DNA of 21,929 bases, taken from a virus. Position 1 is the first letter of the stretch. Each line of letters begins with the position of its first letter. Positions 6,475-13,784 of this stretch are shown piece after piece. The stretch is taken from positions 1-21,929 of the IMG/VR virus record IMGVR_UViG_3300030109_003704. One strand, 5' to 3'. The position numbers and the translations under genes were made by a program. Below the pieces are notes generated by a model. The model did no database searches. It was not told the origin of the DNA and worked only from the letters and a program-made list of their open reading frames with translations.

Positions 6475-7376
6475 TGTTAAAAAATAAATCACTAAATGGA
6501 CTAGTGGAAAACTATTATTTATCGTATGATTTCAATAAGTTACGAGATGAAACTAAAGCACAATATAAATACTTTATGGGTGTGATGTTAGAAACAGTAG
6601 TACAAGATAAGCCATTAAAATTATGGAAGTTTAAAAATATTACTACTGGTGTAGCTAGGGAAGCATATGAAATGTGGTCTAAACGTGGCATTTATATGGC
6701 AAACCATGTGATGTCATGTTCACGAGTTGTGTACTCTCATGCGATGAATTTTGATTATTGTGAAGTCAATCCATTTAGTAATGTTAGAAAATATACCACT
6801 GAATCTAGAAGGGTGGTATGGACTAAGGATAACTTGTGTCAATTTCTTGACACTTGTTATTCTGATTTCAAGACTAGAAATATAGGATTGATAGCACATA
6901 TGGCATATGAATGGTGTCAAAGAATAGGCGATATGCGTATGTTAAATTGGGAGAGTATTGATTTACCTAATAAAAGAGTTAATATAGAACAATCTAAACG
7001 TAGGGCAGAGGTATTTTTACCTATTGAAGATGCTTTATGTGAGATGCTAGAGCAACAAGAGTCTGACTTTGGCTTTCAAGATTGGGTAGCACCTAATCCA
7101 GTCCCTAGAAAGGGCATATACAGCCCCTATAGTGTGTTTATGCTACCTAAACATGCTCGCAATATCATGGATAAGGCAGGATTGCCTACAGAATTAAGAT
7201 TATCTGACCTAAGACGTACAGGTACAATAGAAATGGTAGATGCAGGGGTAAGTATGGGACAAATAATGTCAGTAACAGGGCATGTTAATCCACAAAGTGT
7301 TAAACCATACTTAAAGAATACATTTGCTAGTGCAAACAGTGCTTTAAAACTTAGAAAGGAGAATGTGCATGGATAG
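6474..7376 (+). CDS. int: Tyrosine recombinase / phage integrase
   Basis: A 300-aa site-specific recombinase. The catalytic domain begins near residue 114. Visible catalytic positions are R150 (CQRIGDMRML), K175 (QSKRRAEV), R247 in SDLRRTG, H270 (VTGHVN) and the nucleophile Y279 (KPYLK), with the normal 9-residue H-to-Y step. The usual His of the HxxR box is Ser (S244). The N-terminal ~100 residues would be the core/arm-binding part. It could let the phage integrate into the host chromosome, as known for podoviruses of SAR11 and cyanobacteria that integrate at tRNA genes. I find no tRNA-like attachment sequence beside it. It sits between DUF932 and the replication genes and overlaps the next small gene by 8 bases. 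Confidence 0.9.
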   Translation: MLKNKSLNGLVENYYLSYDFNKLRDETKAQYKYFMGVMLETVVQDKPLKLWKFKNITTGVAREAYEMWSKRGIYMANHVMSCSRVVYSHAMNFDYCEVNPFSNVRKYTTESRRVVWTKDNLCQFLDTCYSDFKTRNIGLIAHMAYEWCQRIGDMRMLNWESIDLPNKRVNIEQSKRRAEVFLPIEDALCEMLEQQESDFGFQDWVAPNPVPRKGIYSPYSVFMLPKHARNIMDKAGLPTELRLSDLRRTGTIEMVDAGVSMGQIMSVTGHVNPQSVKPYLKNTFASANSALKLRKENVHG

Positions 7377-7545
7377 AAGAGAAAAAGTGGTGAAAAAACA
7401 ATTAGTAGATAGCTATGAGGACTTCTTAAATTCCTTTAATGAGGAAGATTTAGATGAAAAGTACATCGTGGATAAAGATTTTGACTTGACAGACGATGAT
7501 TTATCGTGTATAAGACATTCATCTGTCCGAGGGTTATATATATAG
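7369..7545 (+). CDS. Small acidic hypothetical protein (58 aa)
   Basis: I chose ATG 7369 because AAAGGAGA at 7355-7362 then sits 6 bases upstream; the in-frame ATG at 7363 would touch the binding site. The product is strongly acidic in its middle (residues 17-45, many Glu and Asp), with a basic N-terminus and a short hydrophobic C-terminus. Function unknown. Promoter P4 and an operator-like dyad lie in its 3' end. Confidence 0.6.
   Translation: MDRREKVVKKQLVDSYEDFLNSFNEEDLDEKYIVDKDFDLTDDDLSCIRHSSVRGLYI
7486..7514 (+). promoter_or_regulatory. Sigma70-like promoter P4 for the replication module
   Basis: TTGACA at 7486-7491, 17-base spacer, TATAAG at 7509-7514. A perfect 5-bp dyad (ACGAT, 5-base loop, ATCGT, 7493-7507) fills the spacer. 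The expected start near 7521 is about 40 bases before the first gene of the primase-helicase-polymerase block. Confidence 0.65.
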
Positions 7546-7560
7546 TATAAGGAGAATATA

Positions 7561-7731
7561 ATGTATTATGAAATAGATATAAAAGATTTAGAAGACTTAG
7601 ACAGACAAGCTATACTAGAGATAGTGGCAGATTATCTTGCCGATACGCATGGAGACATAGCTAGTTTTTCTATTAGTATAAATGGTGAGTACGAAGTATC
7701 GTCACTTCCATTTAAAGGAACAAAACATTGA
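7561..7731 (+). CDS. Small acidic hypothetical protein (56 aa)
   Basis: ATG 7561 follows AAGGAGA at 7549-7555. The 57-codon frame ends in TTGA, whose first three bases are the TTG start of the primase, a 4-base overlap typical of coupled genes. The protein is acidic, with a helical N-terminal half and a beta-like second half (ASFSISINGEYEV). Function unknown. It lies directly downstream of promoter P4. Confidence 0.6.
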   Translation: MYYEIDIKDLEDLDRQAILEIVADYLADTHGDIASFSISINGEYEVSSLPFKGTKH

Positions 7732-8495
7732 ATTTATACGAATACGTTCGTGATTTAGATGTGTCTATAGATGAGACTAAACGATTGAATTGCCCTGTTT
7801 GTGATGGTGTAAAGACATTTACTGTTACAAATAGTATGGGGACACGTTTATGGAACTGTTATAAAGCATCTTGTAGTGCTAGAGGTAAGGCTAGAATGCA
7901 TATGTCTATGGAAGATATGCGTAAGATAGTTGACTCTCGTAATGGTGCTACGAATAAAAAAGAACAGTTTGAATTACCCGAGTACATAACAAAACGAAAT
8001 GATAAACTTACTATGCATGATGTAAAAGACGATAGGGTAGTGTATCTAATACACGATATGTCAGGTGTGCTAGTAGATGCTGTAGGTAAATCTATTAATA
8101 AATATAGGATTCCTAAATGGAAAAGATATGGAAAAAGTAAAGTGCCTTATTTTGTGGCATTTGAAGACGATGGTACTATCATCAATGACCCACGAAAAGC
8201 GTCTGATGTGTGTGTTGTTGTAGAAGATTGCATAAGTGCTGTTACTTGTGCAAAACATAATGTGCCTGCCGTAGCCTTGCTAGGTACAAGTTTATTAGAA
8301 GAACACAAGCAATATCTAAGTGTATTTAAAAAAGTTATTATTGCTCTTGACCCTGATGCTTTGCCAAAGGCAGTTCTTATGGCTAAAGAATTACGTGGAT
8401 GGGTTGACAATGTAAAATTATTAAGTATAATAGATGACTTAAAGTATGAAAAAGAAACCGATATAAACAATTTAAAGGAGTTAGCATGGAATTAG
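7728..8495 (+). CDS. DNA primase (zinc-binding and TOPRIM), T7 gp4 N-half-like
   Basis: A 255-aa primase that makes RNA primers for lagging-strand synthesis. The zinc site is C22/C25 (CPVC) and C44/C49 (NCYKASC), the template-reading module of phage primases. The TOPRIM core shows E166 (VVVEDCIS) and D208-P-D210 (IIALDPDA), the metal-binding residues. The start is TTG 7728, inside the preceding stop, with AAAGGA at 7714-7719; the first ATG would delete most of the zinc domain. In T7 the primase is fused to the helicase; here it is a separate polypeptide whose 3' end overlaps the helicase start by 10 bases. Promoter P5 lies in its last 100 bases. Confidence 0.85.
   Translation: MNLYEYVRDLDVSIDETKRLNCPVCDGVKTFTVTNSMGTRLWNCYKASCSARGKARMHMSMEDMRKIVDSRNGATNKKEQFELPEYITKRNDKLTMHDVKDDRVVYLIHDMSGVLVDAVGKSINKYRIPKWKRYGKSKVPYFVAFEDDGTIINDPRKASDVCVVVEDCISAVTCAKHNVPAVALLGTSLLEEHKQYLSVFKKVIIALDPDALPKAVLMAKELRGWVDNVKLLSIIDDLKYEKETDINNLKELAWN
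8404..8431 (+). promoter_or_regulatory. Consensus sigma70-like promoter P5
   Basis: Both boxes are perfect: TTGACA at 8404-8409 and TATAAT at 8426-8431, with a 16-base spacer. It lies in the primase gene, 54 bases before the helicase start, and would give separate expression of helicase and downstream genes. Confidence 0.65.
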
Positions 8496-9709
8496 GATTA
8501 ATACGGAGTTTAATGGACAAAGCCTTCTATGATGACCATCGTGGAGCTAAATGCCCTGATAGACTTTTTAGCAAAGATGTTCGTAAAATAAAAGAGACTA
8601 TAGATATAGCCATACTTAAATACGAACGAAGTATAACACCTGATGAAGTTGAAGCTTTGTTTATGTCTAGTAATCCTACATTAACCACAGCTCAGAAGAA
8701 TGGTTATGCAGGTTTATTTAAACAGATAAAGAAAGAAGAAACTATGGGTAGCGATATAGCACAAGAAGTGTTATCTAAGCTATTCCAACAGGTTATAGGT
8801 GAAGACATAGCCAATATTGGATTTGATTATGTTAATGGGACTAAGAATAGTCTTGAACCTTTACGTAATATACTAGAGCAGTATGGAGATGATTTTACCC
8901 CTAATCTAAATATAGAATGGGAAGATATATCTATAGAAACACTCTTAGCTAAAAACGACATGGAAGCTAGGTGGAAGTTTAATATCCCAATCTTAGGTAG
9001 AAAAGTTGAGGGAGTTAATGCCGGACACTTAATTGAAATAGGTGCTAGACCTAATACAGGTAAGACATCTTTTCATGCTAGTATGATTGCAGGTGTAGGT
9101 GGCTTTGCTAGGCAAGGCGCTAAATGTGTTATACTTTGTAATGAAGAAGCAGCACATAGAGTTGGTGCTAGATATCTAACTACAGCATCAGGTATGACTG
9201 TCCATCAAGTTAAGAATAATATGATAAAGGCTAGAGATTTGTATAGCCCAGTAAGTGACAATATTAAAATCAAAGATGCTACGTCACGAGACATGTCTTG
9301 GGTAGAAAGTGTTTGTAAAACATTTCGTCCTGATATATTAGTATTAGATATGGGTGATAAGTTTGCTAAGATGGGTGGCTTTGCTAGGGCAGATGAAGCT
9401 CTTAAAGCTAATGCAATTCATGCTAGACAAATAGCTAAAGAATATTCTTGTGCTGTGTTTTATATGTCACAGTTATCAGCAGAAGCCGAAGGTAAGATTA
9501 TACTTAATCAAAGTATGATGGAGGGTAGCCGTACAGGTAAAGCAGCTGAAGCAGACTTAATGTTACTTATATCAAAGAACCCAATGAAAGGAGAAACAGA
9601 CGACGAGGATTTACAAAGACACTTAAATGTGGTAAAGAATAAATTAACTGGTTGGCATGGTATTGTATCGTGCGAACTCAACTATGAAGTAGGAAGATAT
9701 GAGGAGTAA
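8486..9709 (+). CDS. DnaB-like replicative helicase (RecA-fold)
   Basis: A 407-aa replicative helicase, the counterpart of the C-terminal half of T7 gp4. Walker A is GARPNTGKT (residues 186-194), the catalytic Glu is E220 or E221 (CNEEA), and Walker B ends in D288 (PDILVLDMGDK). Q329 (YMSQLS) fits the H4 sensor Gln, and R349 with K385-N-K-L-T fits the end of the motor domain. About 150 N-terminal residues carry no zinc or TOPRIM, consistent with the separate primase upstream. It unwinds DNA at the fork as a hexamer, with the polymerase gene following 3 bases later. The ATG overlaps the primase by 10 bases with AAAGGAG at 8474-8480. Confidence 0.9.
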   Translation: MELGLIRSLMDKAFYDDHRGAKCPDRLFSKDVRKIKETIDIAILKYERSITPDEVEALFMSSNPTLTTAQKNGYAGLFKQIKKEETMGSDIAQEVLSKLFQQVIGEDIANIGFDYVNGTKNSLEPLRNILEQYGDDFTPNLNIEWEDISIETLLAKNDMEARWKFNIPILGRKVEGVNAGHLIEIGARPNTGKTSFHASMIAGVGGFARQGAKCVILCNEEAAHRVGARYLTTASGMTVHQVKNNMIKARDLYSPVSDNIKIKDATSRDMSWVESVCKTFRPDILVLDMGDKFAKMGGFARADEALKANAIHARQIAKEYSCAVFYMSQLSAEAEGKIILNQSMMEGSRTGKAAEADLMLLISKNPMKGETDDEDLQRHLNVVKNKLTGWHGIVSCELNYEVGRYEE

Positions 9710-9712
9710 AAA

Positions 9713-11755
9713 ATGAAGCTAGTACTTGATGTAGAAAATACTGTTACTAATCGTGATGGTAAAATGCACTTAGACCCATTTGAGCCTACTAATACGTTAG
9801 TAATGGTTGGAATGTTAGATGAGGTAGGTAAAGAAACACAAGTTGTATTTGACCATTCTGAAAAGTCTAATACATTAAATGGTACTAAAATGGTACAGTA
9901 TACATTAGATAATACAACTCTTCTTATAGGACACAATATCGCATATGATTTAGTGTGGCTGTGGGAGTCTGGCTTTACTTATACAGGTAAAGTATTTGAC
10001 ACAATGCTAGGGGAGTACGTACTACAAAGAGGTATTAAACAACCTCTATCCTTAGAAGCCTGTGCTGAAAGATATGAGTTGGATACAAAGAAACAAGATA
10101 CTTTGAAAGAATATTTCAAGAAGGGTTATACAACAAGAGATATACCTTTTGATGAGTTGTCTGAATATTTATCTTGTGATTTGTTCGCTACAAAACAACT
10201 CTATGATAAGCTAGAATCTAGACTTCAAAGTGCAGAAGACCAAGTGTTAAGAGATACTATAGACTTAACGAATGAGTTGTGTCCAGTCATAGCCAAGATA
10301 TATCAACGTGGTTTTTCTATTAACGTAGATGCTTTAGATGCAGTTAAAAAAGAGTTTGAAGAAGAAAGAACAGAAATACAAAAAGCATTGGGTACAATGG
10401 TTACAACTTTGATGGGCGATACACCTATTAATTTAAATAGTCCTGAGCAACTATCTACTGTTATCTATAGTAGAAAGCCTATAGATAAATCTATGTGGGC
10501 AAATAACTTTAGTCAATATATGAAGTCTGAGGATTACAGAAAAGAAGTAAGAACAAATAGTTTTGTAGTATATAAAACTAAAGCAGAACAGTGTAATAAT
10601 TGTAAGGGTAAAGGATATTATACAAGAACTAAAAAAGATGGAAATCCTTTTGCTAAACCTTCTGTATGTCATTCTTGTAACAAAGCAGGGTATCATTTTA
10701 TTGATACAAATAAACAAGCAGGATTAAAATTTAATGCTCCCAATGCAAAGTGGGTAAGTGCTAATGGTTTTAGTACATCTAAATCTAATCTAGAAGTATT
10801 AGAAAAAGCTGCTAGAGAAAAGGGTATGAAACTAGCAGAAGAATTCTTATCTAAAGTACGTAGACTTAGTGCAGTAGATACATATCTATCCTCATTTGTT
10901 GAGGGTATAAGAACACATCAGAAGCCTGATGGAAAGTTACATGTTAGATTATTACAGCATAGAACATCTACAGGGCGACTGAGTGGAGCAGACCCCAATA
11001 TGCAAAATATGCCTAGAGGGGGTACATTTCCTGTAAAAAGAGTATTTAAATCTCAATGGGAAAATGGTAAAATATTAGAAGCTGATTTTGCTCAATTAGA
11101 GTTTAGAGCTGCAGCTTATTTGTCACAAGATACAACAGCTATAGAGGAGATAGAAAATGGTTTCGATGTTCATGCGTATACCGCAAAAGTTATTTCGGAT
11201 AATGGGCAGGCTACCACTCGTCAGGAAGGAAAAGCGCATACGTTCGCCCCACTCTACGGAGCTACAGGGTTTGGGAGGACAGCTGCTGAAGCAGCGTATT
11301 ATGAACAGTTCACGGAAAAGTACAAAGGGGTCGCAATTTGGCATTCCAGATTGGCTAAGGAGGCTTTAAACTGTGGTAGAATTACCACACCTTCAGGTAG
11401 ACAATTTGAATTTCCTGACATAGAAAGAAGAAGAAATGGTACTGTTTCACACTTCACACAGATAAAGAATTACCCTGTACAAAGTTTTGCTACTGCAGAT
11501 ATAGTACCTGTAGCATTACTTTATATAGAAAAGAAGTTGACTAACATGAAGTCTTGTATAGTCAACACAGTACACGATAGTATAGTAATTGATGTTCACC
11601 CCGATGAGGAGAATCAAGTTATTTATACTATTGATACTACAAATAAAACATTAAATGATATAATAGAAAGCAAGTGGAATATAACATTTAATGTTCCATT
11701 AGCACTAGAAGCAAAAATAGGTAATAATTGGCTTGACACAGTTGATGTTTTATGA
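9713..11755 (+). CDS. polA: Family A DNA polymerase with 3'-5' exonuclease and DnaJ-like zinc finger
   Basis: The 680-aa replicative polymerase. The exonuclease domain is at the N-terminus: D6-V-E8 (LVLDVEN), D79 (GHNIAYDLVW) and D156 (YLSCDLFATKQL). Polymerase motif A has D458 (ILEADFAQLEFR). Motif B is R503...K507...F511...Y515-G516. Motif C has H621-D622 (NTVHDSIV). Between exonuclease and palm lies an insertion with C294/C297 and C319/C322; the first pair is CNNCKGKG, the CxxCxGxG signature of the DnaJ central domain. A partial DnaJ domain at this position is described for HMO-2011-type marine podoviruses. The residue matching E. coli Phe762 is F511. Bases from about 11161 to 11400, encoding the fingers/motif B, have higher G+C and different codon use than the rest. 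Promoter P6 overlaps the stop. Confidence 0.95.
   Translation: MKLVLDVENTVTNRDGKMHLDPFEPTNTLVMVGMLDEVGKETQVVFDHSEKSNTLNGTKMVQYTLDNTTLLIGHNIAYDLVWLWESGFTYTGKVFDTMLGEYVLQRGIKQPLSLEACAERYELDTKKQDTLKEYFKKGYTTRDIPFDELSEYLSCDLFATKQLYDKLESRLQSAEDQVLRDTIDLTNELCPVIAKIYQRGFSINVDALDAVKKEFEEERTEIQKALGTMVTTLMGDTPINLNSPEQLSTVIYSRKPIDKSMWANNFSQYMKSEDYRKEVRTNSFVVYKTKAEQCNNCKGKGYYTRTKKDGNPFAKPSVCHSCNKAGYHFIDTNKQAGLKFNAPNAKWVSANGFSTSKSNLEVLEKAAREKGMKLAEEFLSKVRRLSAVDTYLSSFVEGIRTHQKPDGKLHVRLLQHRTSTGRLSGADPNMQNMPRGGTFPVKRVFKSQWENGKILEADFAQLEFRAAAYLSQDTTAIEEIENGFDVHAYTAKVISDNGQATTRQEGKAHTFAPLYGATGFGRTAAEAAYYEQFTEKYKGVAIWHSRLAKEALNCGRITTPSGRQFEFPDIERRRNGTVSHFTQIKNYPVQSFATADIVPVALLYIEKKLTNMKSCIVNTVHDSIVIDVHPDEENQVIYTIDTTNKTLNDIIESKWNITFNVPLALEAKIGNNWLDTVDVL
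11161..11400 (+). other. G+C-rich codon-usage island in the polymerase gene
   Basis: By hand count about 48% G+C over these 240 bases (57% in 11221-11280), against 25-38% in sampled lines on each side. Codons such as GCG, ACG, TCG, GGG and GTC appear here and are rare elsewhere in the gene. The tract encodes motif B and the O-helix. It is in frame and unbroken. Confidence 0.7.
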
Positions 11756-11761
11756 TATAAC
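11733..11761 (+). promoter_or_regulatory. Sigma70-like promoter P6
   Basis: TTGACA at 11733-11738, 17-base spacer, TATAAC at 11756-11761, with TG one base before the -10 box (extended -10). The -10 box begins immediately after the polymerase stop and the gene 11792-12724 starts 30 bases later. It is the best-placed promoter in the set. Confidence 0.7.
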
Positions 11762-11791
11762 AAAAAAACTTAACAGAGGAGAAGTTTATAT

Positions 11792-12724
11792 ATGAATGAA
11801 ATAATGACTATAGACACTGATAATTATTCAGCTATGTCCAAAGCTATGGGCTTTGCTGGAGAAGCAAAAAAGAGTGGAGGTAAGACAGTTACTCTACCTC
11901 GCTTTAGAATATGGCATCAACCTATAATGGGTCAAGCTAAAGTAAATGGTAAGACTGCTAACGTAGAAGTAGTAGAAGGTGGGTCTTATCGTCTTGAAAC
12001 ACCATCTAAAGATGAGGGTGGTGAATCTACCTTTGCATTTGCTAAGAGTGCAAAGATACGAGTATTCGCACAAAGGTTTATGTGGCGAAGATTTGTGGCT
12101 AGTAAAAATCCTAAGCCTAATGAGCCAAAGGGTAGCTTCCATAGAACACTTATGGCAGACAACCTAAGTATTGATTTAAAAGACAATACAGGTGGATTTA
12201 ATTGTGGTAAGCCTTCAGGTTGGATTAAAGACTTTAAAGCTCTACCACAGAATACGCAGGACTTACTTAGACAAATAAAGAAAGTTAGAATATTGTTTGG
12301 GTATGCAGAATTAATTAATCCTGTAGATGCTAGTGGTAATCCTACTAAAGTACCACTACAACCTGTTATATGGGAAATTGACAATCGTAATGCTGTTGCT
12401 CATATGGGAGAAATATTATCCCAAATAGATAAAAAGCAAAGGTTGCCTATACAACATTTCATTGACCTAGAAACAGAAAAGAATGAGTTACCTAATGGTA
12501 CTAGTTATTATACACCAGTAGCAAAAGTTGACTTTAAAAATTCTGTTGAAATTGTTGATGCAGACCAAGATGTATTCAAAGATTTTATGGAATACATTAA
12601 AAACTACAATGAGTATATCAATAATCAATGGCTAGAAAAGTCAGGAGATGAACCACCAATATCAAATAATGATATGAAGGTTGTTGAGTCTTTCGTTGAT
12701 ATTGACAATACTGAGGTAGCATAA
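11792..12724 (+). CDS. Conserved replication-module protein, possible ssDNA-binding role (310 aa)
   Basis: A 310-aa protein between the polymerase and the exonuclease, the place occupied by ssDNA-binding or annealing proteins in T7-like phages. I recognise the overall pattern (GGSYRLETP, FAQRFMWRRF, MADNLSIDLKDNTGGFNCGKP, IKKVRILFGYAEL, PVIWEIDNR) as shared by marine phage proteins of unknown function. The N-terminal two thirds look beta-rich; the C-terminal ~50 residues are acidic, as in ssDNA-binding proteins that contact polymerase, although the terminal Phe of T7 gp2.5 is missing. ATG 11792 has AGAGGAGA at 11774-11781. It overlaps the exonuclease by 1 base. ssDNA binding is inferred from position and tail only. 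Confidence 0.6.
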   Translation: MNEIMTIDTDNYSAMSKAMGFAGEAKKSGGKTVTLPRFRIWHQPIMGQAKVNGKTANVEVVEGGSYRLETPSKDEGGESTFAFAKSAKIRVFAQRFMWRRFVASKNPKPNEPKGSFHRTLMADNLSIDLKDNTGGFNCGKPSGWIKDFKALPQNTQDLLRQIKKVRILFGYAELINPVDASGNPTKVPLQPVIWEIDNRNAVAHMGEILSQIDKKQRLPIQHFIDLETEKNELPNGTSYYTPVAKVDFKNSVEIVDADQDVFKDFMEYIKNYNEYINNQWLEKSGDEPPISNNDMKVVESFVDIDNTEVA

Positions 12725-13581
12725 TGCAACACCCTGCTGAATTGTCGCTACACTCCTATATGAACAAAGCACTAAAAGGCACTTCTGTAGTGTCAACTAA
12801 AACTGTAAATCAAATAGCTACGGATGTAGCTAATGCAGTTAAGCGACAATTTGGTGGGGGAAAGCGTGGTGAGTTTAGGTTACGTATGTCTAACATAGGT
12901 AAACCTACTTGCCAACTTTGGTTTGAAAAAAATAAACCTGAGAAAGCTTTACCTCGCCCTAATAATTTTTTAATGAACATGATACTTGGAGACATAGTAG
13001 AAGCTGTATTTAAAGGATTGTTAACTGAAGCAGGAGTAAAGTATGATAATTCAGACACTGTATCTCTTGACGTTGGCGATACAGCTATTAAAGGTACATA
13101 TGATTTAGTTTTAGATGGAGCAGTTGATGATGTTAAATCAGCTTCTGATTGGTCATATAAATATAAGTTTGAGTCTTTTGATAAGTTAAAAGAAGGAGAT
13201 GACTTTGGTTATGTAGGACAACTTGCAGGTTATGCAAAAGCCAGCAATAAAAAAGCTGGTGGTTGGTGGGTTGTAAATAAAGCTAATGGAAAATTTAAAT
13301 ATATTTCTGCTGAAGGTATTGACATTGATAAAGAAATAGACTATATAAAAGATACAGTTAAAACAGTAAATAAAAATGAGTTTAAAAGATGTTTTAATTT
13401 TGAAGATGAGTTGTTTTATGGTAAGCCTACAGGCAACAAAATCTTAGGGAAAACTTGTGGTTTTTGTGACTTTAGATTTTCTTGTTGGACTTCTCTAGAA
13501 GAAAAACCTTCTAAAGTATCTAAAGCTAAAGAACCTAAAATTGTACCCTATTTGAACCTTTCAAAGGAGAATGTATTATGA
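12724..13581 (+). CDS. Cas4/RecB-like exonuclease with Fe-S cluster cysteines
   Basis: A 285-aa PD-(D/E)XK nuclease. Residues in order: G89-D90-x-x-E93, D127 (KGTYDLVLDG), D136-V-K138 (DDVKSA) and Q166-x-x-x-Y170 (GQLAGY), the Cas4/AddB-type nuclease core. Four Cys frame the domain, C63 (PTCQLWF) and C245/C248/C254 (CGFCDFRFSC), the usual ligands of a 4Fe-4S cluster that staples the fold. It would resect or degrade DNA ends, the counterpart of T7 gp6 exonuclease in host DNA breakdown and recombination. It follows the probable DNA-binding protein by a 1-base overlap and is followed by endonuclease I two genes on. The end overlaps the next ATG by 4 bases. Confidence 0.85.
   Translation: MQHPAELSLHSYMNKALKGTSVVSTKTVNQIATDVANAVKRQFGGGKRGEFRLRMSNIGKPTCQLWFEKNKPEKALPRPNNFLMNMILGDIVEAVFKGLLTEAGVKYDNSDTVSLDVGDTAIKGTYDLVLDGAVDDVKSASDWSYKYKFESFDKLKEGDDFGYVGQLAGYAKASNKKAGGWWVVNKANGKFKYISAEGIDIDKEIDYIKDTVKTVNKNEFKRCFNFEDELFYGKPTGNKILGKTCGFCDFRFSCWTSLEEKPSKVSKAKEPKIVPYLNLSKENVL
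13319..13347 (+). promoter_or_regulatory. Possible sigma70-like promoter P7
   Basis: TTGACA at 13319-13324, 17-base spacer, TATATA at 13342-13347. The -10 box is a weaker match. It lies inside the exonuclease gene about 230 bases before the next start, so it is less convincing than the others. Confidence 0.35.
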
Positions 13582-13781
13582 AAGATAGCATAGATGATAT
13601 GGCTGAATTAATTAAAGAGAAAGAAAAAGAACTCTTAGAACTTAAAAAGGAGTATCGTGATAAACGAACCGAGGGTTTAAGACATGCTATGGAAGCTCGT
13701 AAAGATGCAGAAAGACTTGTTAGAGATGAGTTAAAGGCACTAGGTTATGATGAGCCTTCCTACTATAGGTTTAGAATTTAA
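13578..13781 (+). CDS. Small coiled-coil protein (67 aa)
   Basis: The ATG overlaps the exonuclease stop (ATGA) with AAAGGAGA at 13563-13570. Residues 6-58 are almost pure Glu/Lys/Leu/Arg heptads, predicting one long coiled-coil helix, followed by a short aromatic tail (SYYRFRI). Function unknown. It sits between two DNA nucleases and may be an adaptor or DNA mimic, but nothing shows this. Confidence 0.65.
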   Translation: MKDSIDDMAELIKEKEKELLELKKEYRDKRTEGLRHAMEARKDAERLVRDELKALGYDEPSYYRFRI

Positions 13782-13784
13782 CTG

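Noticed and set aside
5400-7800. tRNA gene or tRNA-derived attP around the integrase
   Set aside because: I looked for T-arm-like GGTTCGA/GGTTCAA patterns and cloverleaf potential and found none; all sequence is covered by open frames.
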